DNA of 64,000 nucleotides from Candidatus Altimarinota bacterium (GTDB taxonomy: Bacteria; Patescibacteriota; Gracilibacteria; BD1-5; UBA6164): contig SAAG01000001.1 of NCBI GenBank assembly GCA_010119095.1, positions 1-64,000 on the forward strand, in the 5' to 3' direction. The notes below the pieces were generated by a model. The model worked only from the letters and a program-made list of their open reading frames with translations. It did no database searches and had not been told where the DNA came from. This document shows positions 1 through 11,537 of this stretch, piece after piece (position 1 is the first letter of the stretch; the number at the start of each line of letters is the position of its first letter). The position numbers and the translations under genes are program-made.

Positions 1-1374
1 AGAATTCTTAGCTTTCTGAAGATTTTCTTCAGTTGGTCATTCTAAAAGTTCTTCCAAATTTAGAATTGCTACTTCGACACTTCTTTCTTTTGAATCTAAA
101 TCTTTTTCTTTTGATTCGAGTGTTATTTTATAGCTTTCTTTTGTTGTTTCTAGAGTCTTCTCACTATTTTCTATATCAATCTTTTTCTTTTCTATATTTA
201 ATTCACTTGTTTTTATTGATTCTTCTTTCCCTGCTATAGAATTAGAATTTGTTTCACTCACAAGATCAGTATTTGTGAGAGTATCCAATGTATTAATTGA
301 AGAATTTATAGAAATCACTTTATTCTGAGAACTGCTTCTATATGATGACATCGTATTTTTCTTTGATTCTATATCTGAAGACGATAGAGTCCCAATACTC
401 TCTACACTATTTTCTAGAGTTTTATAAATCAAATCAGTTGTTGATGATAATTTCTGATAAGTTGTTAAAAATTGTTTTAATAAAGCTTTTATAGTCTCAT
501 TATCTCCGCTATAATTATATGATGCTACATCTTGCTTTAATTTTTTATATAGAGTTATTGATTCAAGTAAAGAACTTACTGCCTCATTTTTAATTGTTCC
601 ATTTTTTGCTCATAAAAAATCTTCGAAAGAGTCATTTTTCTCTTTATTTTCATTTGTTACTCACATTATATAATCTGACTGTTCGATTATCTTTTCTATT
701 TCTGTGAGATTAGTACTAAAAGAGTCTTCTATGTTTTGAACTGTAGTACTTTTATTTGAAACCGTATTATTAAGAGAATTTGATTGCTCCTTCTTTGTAG
801 TCTCCAGTTCTTTTTTTGCAAGTTCCATACTTGAAACAGCAGATTCTAGTTCTTTTTTAGCTGTTTCGATATTCTTTTCTAAATTTTCTATTGAATTTGC
901 TTGAGTATTTTTTAGATTTTCTAGCTCTTTTTCTGCAATTGTATAATTATTTTCAGCAGTAGTAATAGAGTTTTGTGCTTGCAAAATCTGACTTTTATCT
1001 GCTTCATCAAATAATTGTTCATAACTGATTTTTGCATTATCAAGACTAATCAATGCTTCATCAATAGAATCATAAGCATCACTACTATCAAGCTCAGCAA
1101 TTATATCTCACTTTTTTATACTGTCACCTGCCTTGAAATTTACTTTGGTAATAGTTCATTCTTTTGTGAATTGTAAACTTTGTTCATCAACAAGTTCAGC
1201 TTCTCAAACTACTTCAATTACATTTTTTATACTTCAAGTTGCTACAATCTCAGTTGTAGTACCTGAAGAAGATGACTCATCTTCTGAAACCTGATAAAAG
1301 GTTTTATAGTTTATTCCAAGTATAATTATTAATCATAATAAAAAATACTTTAAAGAAAATTTGATTTTAAACAT
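1..1374 (-). CDS. HlyD/MacA-type periplasmic adaptor (membrane fusion) protein, 3' end outside window
   Basis: About 458 codons are visible and the frame is still open at base 1. The N-terminus MFKIKFSLKYFLL is a membrane anchor. A lipoyl/barrel-sandwich half motif follows at about residues 60-100 (GTITKVNFKAGDSIKKGDIIAEL). Then comes a very long coiled coil rich in Glu, Lys, Asn and Ser (about residues 115-440), as in adaptors that bridge an inner-membrane transporter to an outer component. The frame contains several TGA codons read as Gly. The second half of the barrel must lie beyond the window. The small membrane protein just upstream on the same strand is probably co-transcribed. The exact transporter class (ABC or RND) cannot be told from this part. 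Confidence 0.8.
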
Positions 1375-1405
1375 AGATAAAGTTAAAAAATAATAAATTT
1401 TAGTT

Positions 1406-1732
1406 TTAGTTAGTTCAAGTAGTTGTACCAGCTTCTCTTCTTCCACCCATATTTGCTCAACTTCAAGTTCTTGCAGGCATTATATCTCTTAGACTTTCTC
1501 ATGCTTCTAGTCTCTTTTTAAGCTCATCTTTTGTAATTCAAGCTCTAGTAGCCATCCTTTCTAATTGTTCATCACTCATATTTGATGAATCAAAGTTTCA
1601 CATAGGTCATCATGTTGGTCACTGTTGAGTATTATCTCACATAAAATATGTATATCCATAAACTATAGCTCATCAAATAAGAAGTCATAAAACAAAGGAT
1701 ACTATTTTATCTCTCATAATATTTTCTTTCAT
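1406..1732 (-). CDS. Small Gly-rich membrane protein
   Basis: The predicted protein has 108 residues: one N-terminal transmembrane helix (about residues 8-28, KIVSFVLGLLIGGAIVYGY), then a Gly/Met/Pro-rich linker, a short helical region (MSDEQLERMATRAGITKDELKKRLEAG) and a Gly/Arg/Thr-rich tail. I do not recognise a family. It lies 31 bases upstream of the adaptor gene on the same strand, so it may be an accessory of that export system. Fifteen or so glycines are encoded by TGA, which is why the standard code hides this gene. Confidence 0.7.
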
Positions 1733-2803
1733 AATAAAAAAGGTTTAAAATATAAATTTTACTATTATATTATAAACCTTTAAAGTAAGAAGTAATTAAG
1801 AGTATTATTTAGCACAACGGAAACCAACAATAGGGTGAGCTTGAATAGGCGACCGTGCAAATAATGTATAAATACCATTTCTAGTTCATAATACAGTATC
1901 ATTATTATCACTTGATCCACGAATAAATATACTTCAAGCTGTTCAATTTCATGATACTACTCAAATTCAATTACTTGTGTTTAAATTTAAAGTTTTAGGT
2001 CATTGGTTCGAATACGAATAAGGCGAGACAAAAATACATGTTGTGTATTCAAGCCGAGAATTTACTGTACAAATAGATCAATTTACTGTATTGTTTAATC
2101 AATCAAGAGAATTTCCACCATTAACATAATCCCACATATTTCATGATATATCCCAGATAATTTCTCAATTTGATAAAATATGTTGTCTTTTACTATCACA
2201 GTCACTTCATTTATTTGATCACCATTTTGTTGTATCTTGATTTAGTGGAGCAGCAATTCTAAATCCTGATGAATAAAATCATTGGCTATCCGATCATTTA
2301 CATCAAGGAGATATAGAAGTGTTTGATTCATCTCATCATAATCCTCTGAATATTGAACCATTTCAAACTGAGTTTCCTGTCCAGTTACCTCATTGACTTT
2401 CTATATTTCTGGCAATTGTCATCCACTCATTATTTGTTATCAAATGGTATCACTCTCAAATTGATTTACATGCATCTATAGCTTCAGATTGTCTTAAATT
2501 TCATACTGGATATAATAATGGTTTTGAAACTGGAACCTTTCAAATAAGATAATTTGCAGAATTACATGCTCCTCATGCACATGCAATAGCAAGATTTGGA
2601 ACTGTTGCATCTTCATATGTAGCTTCATATTTCATTACACAAAAACCAGGTTGATTAAATTCTGGATTTCATGGTACTCTTATAAATCATTCTGGACATT
2701 CACTTGGAGCTCAGAATCAAACTCCCTTATGAGATATTGATTGTTTTAATATTTGTAATTTGATTCAAGTTCAAGTTATAGGATTATCTCCTGTTATATA
2801 GGC

Positions 2804-2840
2804 TGTGTAACTACCCGTTGTAGTTACTACATCCAATCAG
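2804..2840. repeat. 37-bp direct repeat, copy 1
   Basis: This 37-base unit recurs identically at 2868-2904 after a 27-base spacer. The unit contains an 8-bp inverted repeat (gtaactac / gtagttac) around a 5-base loop. Without the extra copy and spacer the host prepilin/FGE gene would be in frame. Confidence 0.9.
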
Positions 2841-2867
2841 AGACAAATATCATCAAACAGATGTAAG

Positions 2868-2904
2868 TGTGTAACTACCCGTTGTAGTTACTACATCCAA
2901 TCAG
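2868..2904. repeat. 37-bp direct repeat, copy 2
   Basis: Second identical copy of the unit at 2804-2840. The pair plus spacer shifts the prepilin-like gene out of frame. Two copies are not enough to call a CRISPR array. Confidence 0.9.
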
Positions 2905-3605
2905 CCTGCTTTTACTATTGATAATTCTTGTACAGGGGTCTTTGTATCAATTTCTACCAATACCCCCAATTTAGCTCAATATGTTTTTGCTATCCTTTCA
3001 GTATAATCAACTGCTTTTGCTTGATTAATTAGAGGTCTATATGTCAAAGTTTTTTCTTCATTTTCTAAAAATGCTAGTAGTTGTGTATATTTCTGTTTAC
3101 TATCTACAAAATATGTATAGTATGTACCATCTTTTGGATCTTTTCATCACTCATTTACTCATATTTCTGTTAATACATTTTCTCCTGCATATCATTGGTA
3201 TCATATTTTTACTCAGTTCGCATAAATTGTTACTTTATCATCTGGAATCGGAGCTCTTCATCTAGTATTTCATTCTATTGCTTGATTTATTATCTGTATT
3301 TGTGATATCCTTGAACTATCTCTTGATGAACTTATGTATTCTACATAAGATACAAATCATATCGTACCTAGTATTGCTAGCAATGTTATTACTACTATTA
3401 ACTCTACTATTGTGAATCAATATTTTTTATTTTTTGATATACTAGATTTCATATTTAAAAATAATTAGAAATTAATATTTATATATTTTTAATATTCTAA
3501 TGATTTTTGTAGATTGTAAAGTTTAAATTGTTAAAACTAAGCCCTAAATTTGATTTTACTAAAATAAAATGATAAAATAAAATAGCATAATATTAAATTA
3601 ATAAA

Positions 3606-4823
3606 ATGTGACTACTAAGCAAGATTAAGAATTTAATTCTAGTAAATCTTATAAATTTCGCTATTATTTTAGTTACTTTACTAAATATTTTCTTGGTATT
3701 TTCTTTTACAGATATACTAAATAAGTATTGAATAATAATAGCTTCTTTTTGTGTTTTATTTATTTTAATAGAATGATTATTTATCCTTTTTAGTATCAAT
3801 TCTTTTTATGATAACTCAATCGACAACCTTGTTATCAGCATAAAAAAGGCTTTATGAGGAAATGAAAAAATAGAATTAACAAAATGAATCAATCCAAATC
3901 TAAACTTTATAACAGGTTTTATAATGCAACTTTTAAACAATTTTAAAAGTATAAGATCTGACTTTTTGAAATGAAAAGAGATTAAATCTGAAGTAGAATT
4001 AGCTCGTGAAATACAAGAAAAATTATTAAATAAAGAGATACTACTTCCTCCTTCTCTAAATATAATAGCAAAAGCAAAAGCAATGTGAGAAATAGGATGA
4101 GATAGTTATGATGTTATTCAAAATAAAGATAATTATTATATATATATCTGAGATGCTACTTGACACTGAGTATGAGCCGGTTTTATTATGGTTATGGTTA
4201 ATGCCCTTATAAGTGCCCTAACTAAAGTATTTATTTCATGAGCTCAAATTTTGATAAGTGTAAATGAGACTCTAAAACCTAGAATCAAAGCTAATCTCCT
4301 AATGAGTCTACTTCTAGTAAGATGGAATGAAAAAGAAAAAAGATTATTTATGACCTGAGCATGACACGAATATTTAATAATATATAAAGATAAGCTAAAA
4401 AAATGTTTCAATGTAAAATCTGGTTGATTAGCTTTATGAATGGTTAAAGATATAAGCAAGGTAACTCAAGAAAAAGAACTACAATTCGAAGAAAATGATA
4501 TCATAGTTTTATACAGTGATTGAGTTACTGATTCAATAAACAGTAGCGATATTTCCAATGTAAAAGAAAGATTTGGTGAAAAAAGGATAATAAATGCAAT
4601 AGAAAACACTTCCAATATCCCATGAAAACAATATAAAACTGCCAGATGAGTATTTAACAATATTTCCGTTGAATTATCTAAATTTATGTGATACAAACAT
4701 TACCAAGTTGATGATATAACTCTTGTTGTAATACAATACAAACCAAATGATTATGATCCAATTAATGATTTCTCTGAAAAAATTCTTGAAGATAAATCTA
4801 TAATGACTGAATGGAAATGGTAA
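3606..4823 (+). CDS. SpoIIE/PP2C-type serine phosphatase with two N-terminal TM helices
   Basis: The protein has 405 residues and starts MGLLSKIKNL. Two hydrophobic helices (about residues 8-35 and 45-70) precede a linker and a PP2C-like SpoIIE domain. Visible metal-site motifs are MGEIGGDSYD (about 160), YIGDATGHGVGAGF (about 181), LMTGAGHEY, LYSDGVTDSI (about 300) and VDDITLVVI near the C-terminus. The glycines in these motifs are mostly TGA, strong support for table 25. Such enzymes dephosphorylate Ser/Thr on regulators, often anti-anti-sigma factors. No partner kinase or STAS protein is visible nearby. It lies on the plus strand upstream of the VirB4-like gene, with a 150-base gap. Confidence 0.88.
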
Positions 4824-4976
4824 AAACAATTGAAACTAACAATTAATAATTAACAATTAATAGTTTTGGTCAAATAGAAAAACAAAAAACACTTTAAAAA
4901 TAATAACATTGCATTATAATTGGGATAATTCTCTTTTATACTTTAAAACCACTTAAGCTCTTAAACTTTATATTTT

Positions 4977-6860
4977 ATGTCAGAACAAGAAAAATTAATT
5001 GAACTAATTAAAAAAAGATATCCTTGAGATATATATAGTTTTGATAAAAACTTAAAGCCTGCTTTTGTGTCTAAAAATAATGAAGAGGCTTTATGAAAAC
5101 AAAAAGAAAAGATAGATGAAAGAAATGAAGAAAAACACATTTTAGAAGCAGAAAGTGATTATAGAAGTGCATTAGCTTATGTAAAAGATGTTATTTCTCC
5201 TGCATTTATGAGGATATATCCTGATAAAATCAAGATAAATGATGTATTTGCAAAGACCTTTTTTGTATATGCTTATCCAAATTATCTAGAATGAAACTGG
5301 ATGTCTCCACTTATTAATTGGGATGTAAAATTTGATGTTAGCTTATTTGTTTATCCTATTGAATCTCACTTTATCCAAAAATATCTGAAAAAGAGACTTA
5401 CTCAATTATACTCAGAAAGAAGTATCAATGCCGATAGATGACTTATTTGAGATCCTGCACTTGATGCACAGATACAAGATGTAGAAGAATTTAGACAAAA
5501 ACTTGCAAGATGAGAAGAAAAATATTTTCACTTGTGATTATACATAACAATTTATAGTGACACTGAAGATAAACTAAACAAAATTTGAAAAGATGTAGAG
5601 ATCATTTTAGCATGAAGAAATGTACTTCAAAAACAAAGTTTTTTGAGAGCAGAACAATGATTTATATCAACTGGTCCTTTTGCTCGTGATGAACTGGCTG
5701 TCTACAGAAATATGTCTACAGGATGAATTTCAACTACTTTCCCGTTTACATCATCAACTTTAACTCATGATGATGGTATATTGTATTGAGTTAATACACA
5801 TAACAATTCTCTAATTATCTTTGATAGATATAGAACAGAAAATGCTAATATGTGTGTATTTGCCAAATCATGATCATGAAAATCTTTTGCTGTTAAGCTT
5901 GAGATTCTTAGAAGTCTTATGGTTTGAACTGATGTAGTTGTAATTGATCCAGAAAACGAGTATAAAAACCTGATAAATATAGTTTGATGAGGTTACTTAA
6001 ATGTATCGCTTAACTCAACTCAAAGAATCAATCCTTTTGATTTACCTCTTTGACTTAAAGATCAAGAAATTAGACCTGGTGATTTACTTAGAAATGCTGT
6101 TATAAACCTACTAGGGCTTATGAATTTGATGCTAGGAAAAATGAGTATAGATGAAGAAACTATCTTGGAAAAATGAATAATTGCAACTTATAGTCTTAAG
6201 TGAATTACCTTAGATGATGATAATGCAGTATGAAAAGAAATCCCAGTAATGAGAGATCTACAAGAAGTTCTAGAAACAATGGATTGAGCATCTGGACTCG
6301 TTAAAAGAATAGATAAATATACAAATTGAATTTTTGCCTGAATTTTTAGCCAACCTACAAATATTGATTTACAAGAATGACTTCAAGTATTTTCAGTTAG
6401 AGATCTAGACGAGATACTTAGACCGACAGCTATGTATGTAATTATGAACCATATCTGGAATAAGATTAGAAGTTCAATGAAAAAAAGAATGCTAGTAATA
6501 GATGAGGCATGGAACATAATGCAATACGAAGACTCTGCAAAATTTCTTTTTGGTCTTGTAAAAAGAGCGAGAAAGTACTGACTTTGAGTAACTACAATCA
6601 CACAAGATGTAGAAGATTTTTTATCAAGTCCACAATGAAAACCTATAGTAACAAACTCTTCAATACAACTACTTTTAAAACAATCTCCTGCTTCAATTGA
6701 TGTACTACAAAACATATTTAAATTAACTGAGCAAGAAAAATATATTCTATTAAACTCAGCTATCTGACAAGGATTATTCTTTGCAGGAACTGAACATGTT
6801 TGAATCCAAATAATAGCTTCTCCTTACGAAGAGGAGATTATTAGTAAAGTATTAAAATAA
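4977..6860 (+). CDS. virB4: VirB4/TraC-like conjugative/type IV secretion ATPase
   Basis: The protein has 627 residues. An N-terminal CagE/TraC-like region is followed by a RecA-type ATPase with Walker A AKSGSGKSFA (about 295-304) and Walker B RMLVIDEAW (about 503-511). ITQDVEDFL downstream is the usual VirB4 motif III position. It probably powers DNA transfer, pilus assembly or protein export. A coupling-protein-like ATPase lies at 11567-14035. No clear VirB3, VirB6 or relaxase is seen here, so the apparatus may be partial or encoded elsewhere. The preceding intergenic region is AT-rich with a tataat at 4915-4920 that could serve as a promoter. Confidence 0.88.
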
Positions 6861-6861
6861 T

Positions 6862-7212
6862 CTAATATAAAAAATCAAATACCTCCTTTTCATCATCTAT
6901 CCTTTTTACGATTTTTGACTCCTCATATATACAAAGTGTAGGAGTCTTTTTTATTTCTAATTTTTGTTGAACCTCTAAATTTTCTCTGATATTACAAAAT
7001 TTTAGATTATATCATTTAAACTTCAGTTTTAAGTAAACATAAGGTAAAGTCATCATTATTTTCTGGCATCACCTACAAAGAGGGTGTCAAAAAATAATTA
7101 CTAGCTTTTTGTTAAGAGTAATTACATTTTCATAATCAGATAAGTCCCTAATCATAAAATTTGTATGTTTTTTTATCAATTTACTTCAAAAAGTCATCAG
7201 TTTGTCTAGCAT
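6862..7212 (-). CDS. Small thioredoxin-fold protein with CxxC
   Basis: The protein has 116 residues, visible only with TGA=Gly. After a 35-residue N-terminal part, a thioredoxin-like core appears: strand KLVIIFGHPLCRGCQKI (CRGC active-site-like pair, about residues 51-54) and later KKTPTLCIYEESKIV with the conserved cis-Pro position. No signal peptide is evident, so it is probably a cytoplasmic thiol-disulfide protein. It is convergent with the VirB4-like gene, with one base between the stop codons. The call rests on motif order only; it could be a glutaredoxin-like variant. Confidence 0.7.
6917..6954 (+). terminator. Possible intrinsic terminator for the VirB4-like gene
   Basis: A 7-bp inverted repeat (gactcct / aggagtc) with a 16-base loop is followed by a T-rich run. 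It lies 57 bases after the VirB4-like stop, inside the 3' part of the convergent thioredoxin-like gene. The long loop makes this tentative. Confidence 0.35.
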
Positions 7213-7335
7213 AGTTTATGAATTTAGTAATTTAAGGACTATTATTTTACTCGAATTTTATAAAAAATAAAGAGATGTTATAAATCTACATATATTAATA
7301 ATTATTATTACAAAAAAGTTAGTTATCTATAGTTT

Positions 7336-8334
7336 TTATTGTTTATTATTTATATCAAGCAAATAATCAGCTCACTCTATATAAGCTTCTAAACTTCACC
7401 ATTTTTGCTGATAATCTGCCATTTGTTTTTTTACATAATTCTCGGCATTTTCTCTACTTACACTTCATTTTCATTCTAGAACTTCAAGTTTATTTATTTT
7501 TAAAAGTTCATCTAAGTATTTTTTCCAATCATCCATACCTAGATCCCTTTCATAAGCATATTGAAGCTCTGCAAATGCAAAAAATTGTTCACATAGTAAA
7601 TAAAGCTTTCTAAGTTCGTCTTCTAATAAATAATTTTTTCCTACTTTTGCTTCAGTTAAAGTTATATTATTTTTTGCATAAAATTGCATTCATAATGCTG
7701 GTTTTTTACTATCAACTCTGTTTAATAATATTTCAGGAGAAGTCATTCAAACAATTGCATAATGAAATTTATTTTGAATAGTTTGAAAGAAATCAGAAGC
7801 CTCTATACTTGATTTATCATAATCAACAGCAGTAGTAAAAAGATCTTTTATTTTTTCATATATATTTCTTTCATCAAATCTAATAGATCTAACTCTTTCC
7901 ATTAATCACTCATAATCTCTTTTTCATCAAAATGTTTTTCATCATTTTAATCTCTCATCATCTAATGCATATCACTTACCAATATATTGGTTTATAATAT
8001 TATTTGCCCATGTTCTAAAACTTATAGCTTGAGGAGAATTTACTTTAAATCAAACGGCTATAATTATTTGTAAGTTGTAATATATTTTTGGCTTTTTAAA
8101 GCTATTTTCGGTAGTAAATTCGGAAATTCCGAATTTACTTTCATTCTGGCTTGTATTAGCAATATCTAACTCTTTATCAGAATAGATTTTTTTTATATGT
8201 TCAGATATAGTATTTTTAGCTTTTCAATACAAGTTTCAAATTTGCTCTTGATTCATCCAAATTGTGTCATTGTAAAAAATTATATTTGGAATAGTTGTAT
8301 TTGTAGATATGTCTTTATATGATATTGTTTCCAT
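7336..8334 (-). CDS. RhuM-family (virulence-associated) protein
   Basis: The protein has 332 residues. Features of RhuM proteins are the N-terminal IWMNQEQIGNLYGKAKNTISEHIKKI, then PKIYYNLQIIIAVGFKVNSPQAISFRTWAN and IINQYIGKGYALDDERL, and a C-terminal RhuM region with Asn/Tyr-rich helices. The family is common in mobile and accessory regions; its biochemical role is unclear, though the N-terminus looks like a DNA-binding helix-turn-helix. The neighbours (DUF2130, DUF3800) are also typical of accessory or defence-like islands. The gene holds a perfect palindrome around aattcggaatttccgaatt near residue 78. Confidence 0.85.
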
Positions 8335-8466
8335 AAATTATATGATTTAAATTAAAATATACTCTAATTATATACTTTATATTTAAAATGCAAGTGAATT
8401 TTTGATTTTTTTAATCTTTTTATTATTTTTCAATCATAAATACTATCAACTTAAACTATATGTTTT

Positions 8467-9729
8467 TTAACTTTCAGTACTTTCTACTTCTTCAAATGCT
8501 TTAGCAACACTTGGGCAATTAGAAGTAAGTTTTTTAATAGATAGGTCAGTGGCTTTATTATTTGCTAATCTTAGATTATTATCAGATTTTAATAGGTTTT
8601 CCTTTACTTTATTTAGGTGATCAATAGTTTTATCTATTTCTTCTATAGCTTTAGAAAATTGATCTGAGGCTAACTCATAATTTCTTGAAAATGCATCTTT
8701 AAAAGTATTCATATTGGCTTCAAAATTTGAGACATCAATATTTTGATTTTTGAGTATATGAATTTCATGTTTTAAATGTTGTGATTTTATATTTGCTTGA
8801 CGAAGAAAACCAATAATAGTTATAAAATGTTGCGGTCTTATTGCATACATTAACTGATAATCATGAACTGTTACTATATCGTCATAATACTCATTTTCCT
8901 TTTCAAGAAGACTTACCAAAACTGCATATTCGCAGTTTTTTTCTTGTCTATCTTTATCTAATTCTTTAAAGAAATCTTTATTTTTTTTCTTAGTTGCAGT
9001 AGTATCATCTTCATTTTTCATTTCAAACATAATTGATAAGATTTCATTTCCGTTTTCATCATATTCTCTATAAATATAGTCTCATTTAGAACCAGACCCT
9101 GATACGGTATTATCTTTTCCAAATTCAGCATTTGGAAATGCAAATGATCTTATACGATTAAATTCGTTTTCACAATGAAGCTCCAATGACTCTCCAAGCA
9201 TTTTTGTACTCATTTTCGTTCTCATTTCCTTCAGAGATACAAGAGCTGTTTCACTAGATTTAAGCTGTTCTTTAAGCTTTTCTTCACTTAATTCTTTCTC
9301 GTGTTTTATATTATTAATTTCAGTTTCTTTCTTATTCAATGCTTCCCTAAATTCTTTTTCTATTTTTTGTTGTTCTTCAATAGCCTTTAATTTTAAATTT
9401 GATTCTGTTTTTTCAGCAATACTTTTCATTTCTGATTGTATTAAAGCTATTTCTTTATCTTTTTTATATAAATCTTGTTTTGCATTTCCTACAAGTTCTT
9501 GTTCTTTAAGTTTTAGTTTAAGTTCATTTTCTCTTTCTATTCTATCTATTTCTTTTTTTAATTCTTCATTAAATTTATCTCGTTTTATAGAATTTATTAC
9601 ATTTACAATAGTTGTTTTATCTATATCTGTTTCATGAATAGTTTTTAAATCAATTATATCTCCTTTTGTTGCATCTTCTAATAAAACTAGAGTATTTTCA
9701 TCTTGTATTGATACTTTTATTTTTTTCAT
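8467..9729 (-). CDS. DUF2130 protein with long coiled coil
   Basis: The protein has 420 residues. Residues about 50-170 form a charged coiled coil. A DUF2130-type domain follows (about 180-330), with MLGESLELHCENEFNRI, GSGSKGDYIYREYDENGNEILSIMFEMKNEDDTT, and Y..LMYAIRPQHFITIIGFLR. The acidic FEMKNE strand and the overall order suggest a nuclease-like (PD-(D/E)XK-related) fold, as proposed for this family; that is inference. A single TGA (glycine of GSKGDY) splits the gene in the standard code. Confidence 0.85.
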
Positions 9730-9911
9730 AATTTTTTTGTTAATTATTAAATTTTATTTATGTGTTTTACAGTATTTTTACTACTACAAAAGGAAAAAAT
9801 ACTGTTTTTTGTACAAATAATGTGTACGATTTTTCAAATTATTTCACTAAAATTCAAATAAGAAATTATCAAATATGCTAATAATGGTTACTTTGTCAGA
9901 TAGAAAAAAGT

Positions 9912-9939
9912 TTGTTTTCAATGTAATTAATGTTATAAT
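9912..9939 (+). promoter_or_regulatory. Candidate promoter
   Basis: A ttgttt box and a tataat box (9934-9939) are separated by 16 bases. It points into the hairpin-ended region 9946-10009, which has no reading frame. Confidence 0.4.
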
Positions 9940-9945
9940 ATGAGT

Positions 9946-10009
9946 AACAAAAGTAAATCCTCATGTGTGAGACTCCGTAGGTTTCTCTATATAGCATATG
10001 AGGTTTTTT
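9946..10009 (+). ncRNA. Candidate small RNA ending in an intrinsic terminator
   Basis: About 10 bases after the tataat box a short transcript is predicted. Its 3' end is a 9-bp stem (cctcatgtg / catatgagg, 9959-10003, one G-U pair) with an inner gaga/tctc stem, followed directly by six T residues. No open frame fits. It lies between the divergent or convergent ends of the DUF2130 and DUF3800 genes. It could instead be only a terminator for antisense transcription. Confidence 0.35.
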
Positions 10010-10013
10010 GCAC

Positions 10014-10646
10014 CTAAAATAAGGGGTTTTCTTCTATTATTTTCTCTCTGAATATATTATAGTACTCTTCACAATCATGTTCATATTTTCTAAAAATTGC
10101 CCAACTACAAGCATCTACAACCTGTAGACATTTTTCTTCTGTGGAAGTTTTTATTTCTACTTTAATATCAAGTCATTTATTTCAGTTTGAATTTTTAAGA
10201 TAATTTTTAAAATTTTCATTTAAAAATTTATTAGTTTCTCTTCTAGAAGCAATCAATGTTATCTCTTTGTTTTTTAAAAGCTTCTTTGTAATAATTCTAT
10301 CTAGTAATATGTTTGTTACATAATTGTATAAAACATGTTTTTCATCTTGTAATCTTGTATAAACTTTCTTTTTGTTTAAGTAAATACTCATAATAGATAC
10401 TTCTTTTTCTTTTAATAAAGTAAAAAGTTTTGTTTTAATTTTTGGATGTTCTTTATAACAATGCAATTCTCAACTATGTCTTTTGATCTCACTTTTTGAA
10501 AGAGTTTTAAAAACTTTCTTAATAACTTTTTCAAGTGATCTCTTGTTTTCTACAAATAAAAAAGTAATAACAAAGTATTTGCTTGTTTTTACTTTTTTAA
10601 AATTAAATCAAAGACATCAACTTTCATCCATGAAAACATAAGACAT
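10014..10646 (-). CDS. DUF3800 family protein
   Basis: The protein has 210 residues and starts MSYVFMDESGCLGFNF, the YxDESG N-terminus that defines DUF3800. Other family-like points are YFVITFLFV, ELHCYKE, and the late VVDACSWAIFRKYE. DUF3800 has an RNase H-like fold with acidic residues and is frequent in phage, plasmid and defence regions; nuclease activity is inferred rather than shown. It starts 10 bases downstream of the unknown protein at 10657-11271 on the same strand, so the two are probably one operon. Confidence 0.8.
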
Positions 10647-10656
10647 AAAGAGATTG

Positions 10657-11271
10657 TTAAATACTATTTATTAAACTATTCAAAGCAATTATCATGCTAT
10701 TAATACTTGCTCAATTTCATAAAATACTGAAAATATCTACTATTTTACCTTTATCATTTGTTTTTTGAAATTCATTTAATAGATTTTTTATTTCTTCTTT
10801 ATTATTAATATCATTTTTTTCTATAAGTTCTAAAAATTTTTCTATTTCATTATTTATAATTGATAAATCTTGAATTCAATTATTTTGTAAAGCAAAATTT
10901 CAATGATTATTTAAAGTGTTAATATTTATATTTGGGGCCTTTGTTTTCTTTTCTTCTATATTAATATTACTTTGCAAAAATAACTCAATTTTTACCAACA
11001 AATCATTTAATTCTTTTTTTCAATTATTAAATCATCTTATTTCTGATTGTCTATTTCTTTCTGTTCATCAAGGATTAAAATATTCGTTTTCTAGCTCAGT
11101 AGAATAAGAATTAAAAGAGGAATACTTCAATTCTTCTATATAATTATTTCTTTTATATTCATTTTTTATGTATGTATTAATAAATATATCAATCTCTTCT
11201 TTTATTATCTCTATATTTCAAATATGAATATTATTAACTTTAATTTTTAATTCATTTAACTTATCAAGCAT
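10657..11271 (-). CDS. Unknown helical protein upstream of DUF3800
   Basis: The 204-residue product is Asn/Lys/Glu-rich and mostly helical. A central NPGGTERNRQSEIRGFNNGKKELND region is followed by a weakly hydrophobic C-terminal segment (ILGNGASINSMIIALNSLI). No family is recognised. The layout (helical N-domain plus a hydrophobic C-terminus, next to DUF3800) resembles small abortive-infection-type proteins, but I see no diagnostic motif. The gene is probably co-transcribed with the DUF3800 gene 10 bases downstream. Confidence 0.65.
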
Positions 11272-11428
11272 ATTAAAAGCTTACAAAATAAAAAATAGTA
11301 TATATTTTTAGTATAGCCGTTTTTAATTAATTTCAATTATTTTTTTGAGTTTGATGTTAAAAACTTTTTATGTTAATAATTAAAGGATATTTAGAAATTT
11401 GTTGTTTAGTTTTCTACAATGTATTAAA

Positions 11429-11460
11429 GATCCTGAATCAAGTTCAAGATGACAATATAG
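11429..11460. repeat. REP-like imperfect palindrome
   Basis: The segment around tcctgaatcaagttcaaga is a near-perfect palindrome followed by tgacaata. A partial echo (caatgacaatata) appears near 11500. It lies in a 295-base non-coding gap (11272-11566). It resembles dispersed REP-type elements, but other genomic copies cannot be checked here. Confidence 0.4.
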
Positions 11461-11537
11461 TGAATGGACTTCGTACCCGATGTACCCTTAGTGGTATCGC
11501 AATGACAATATAGGGATACTTTGCTATTACAATAAAA

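Larger units (their letters stand above)
1805..3452 (-). pseudogene. Prepilin-like protein with C-terminal FGE-sulfatase-like domain, frameshifted by a 64-bp insertion
   Basis: The N-terminus carries a type IV prepilin signal (GFTIVELIVVITLLAILG, about residues 12-29). A pseudopilin-like middle follows. The C-terminal half resembles formylglycine-generating-enzyme-like (C-type-lectin-like) domains and ends IVGFRCAK. The two halves lie in different frames. They are separated by a 37-bp direct repeat with a 27-base spacer (64 bp, not a multiple of 3). Removing one 64-bp unit restores a single frame of 528 codons. As sequenced, the product stops soon after residue 210. It could be a decayed gene, a phase-variable surface protein or an assembly artefact. 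FGE-like tails of this kind are known targets of diversity-generating retroelements, but no reverse transcriptase is seen in this window. Confidence 0.7.

Noticed and set aside
2804-2904. CRISPR array
   Set aside because: Only two repeats and one 27-base spacer, inside a gene whose frame is restored by removing one unit, and no cas genes in the window.
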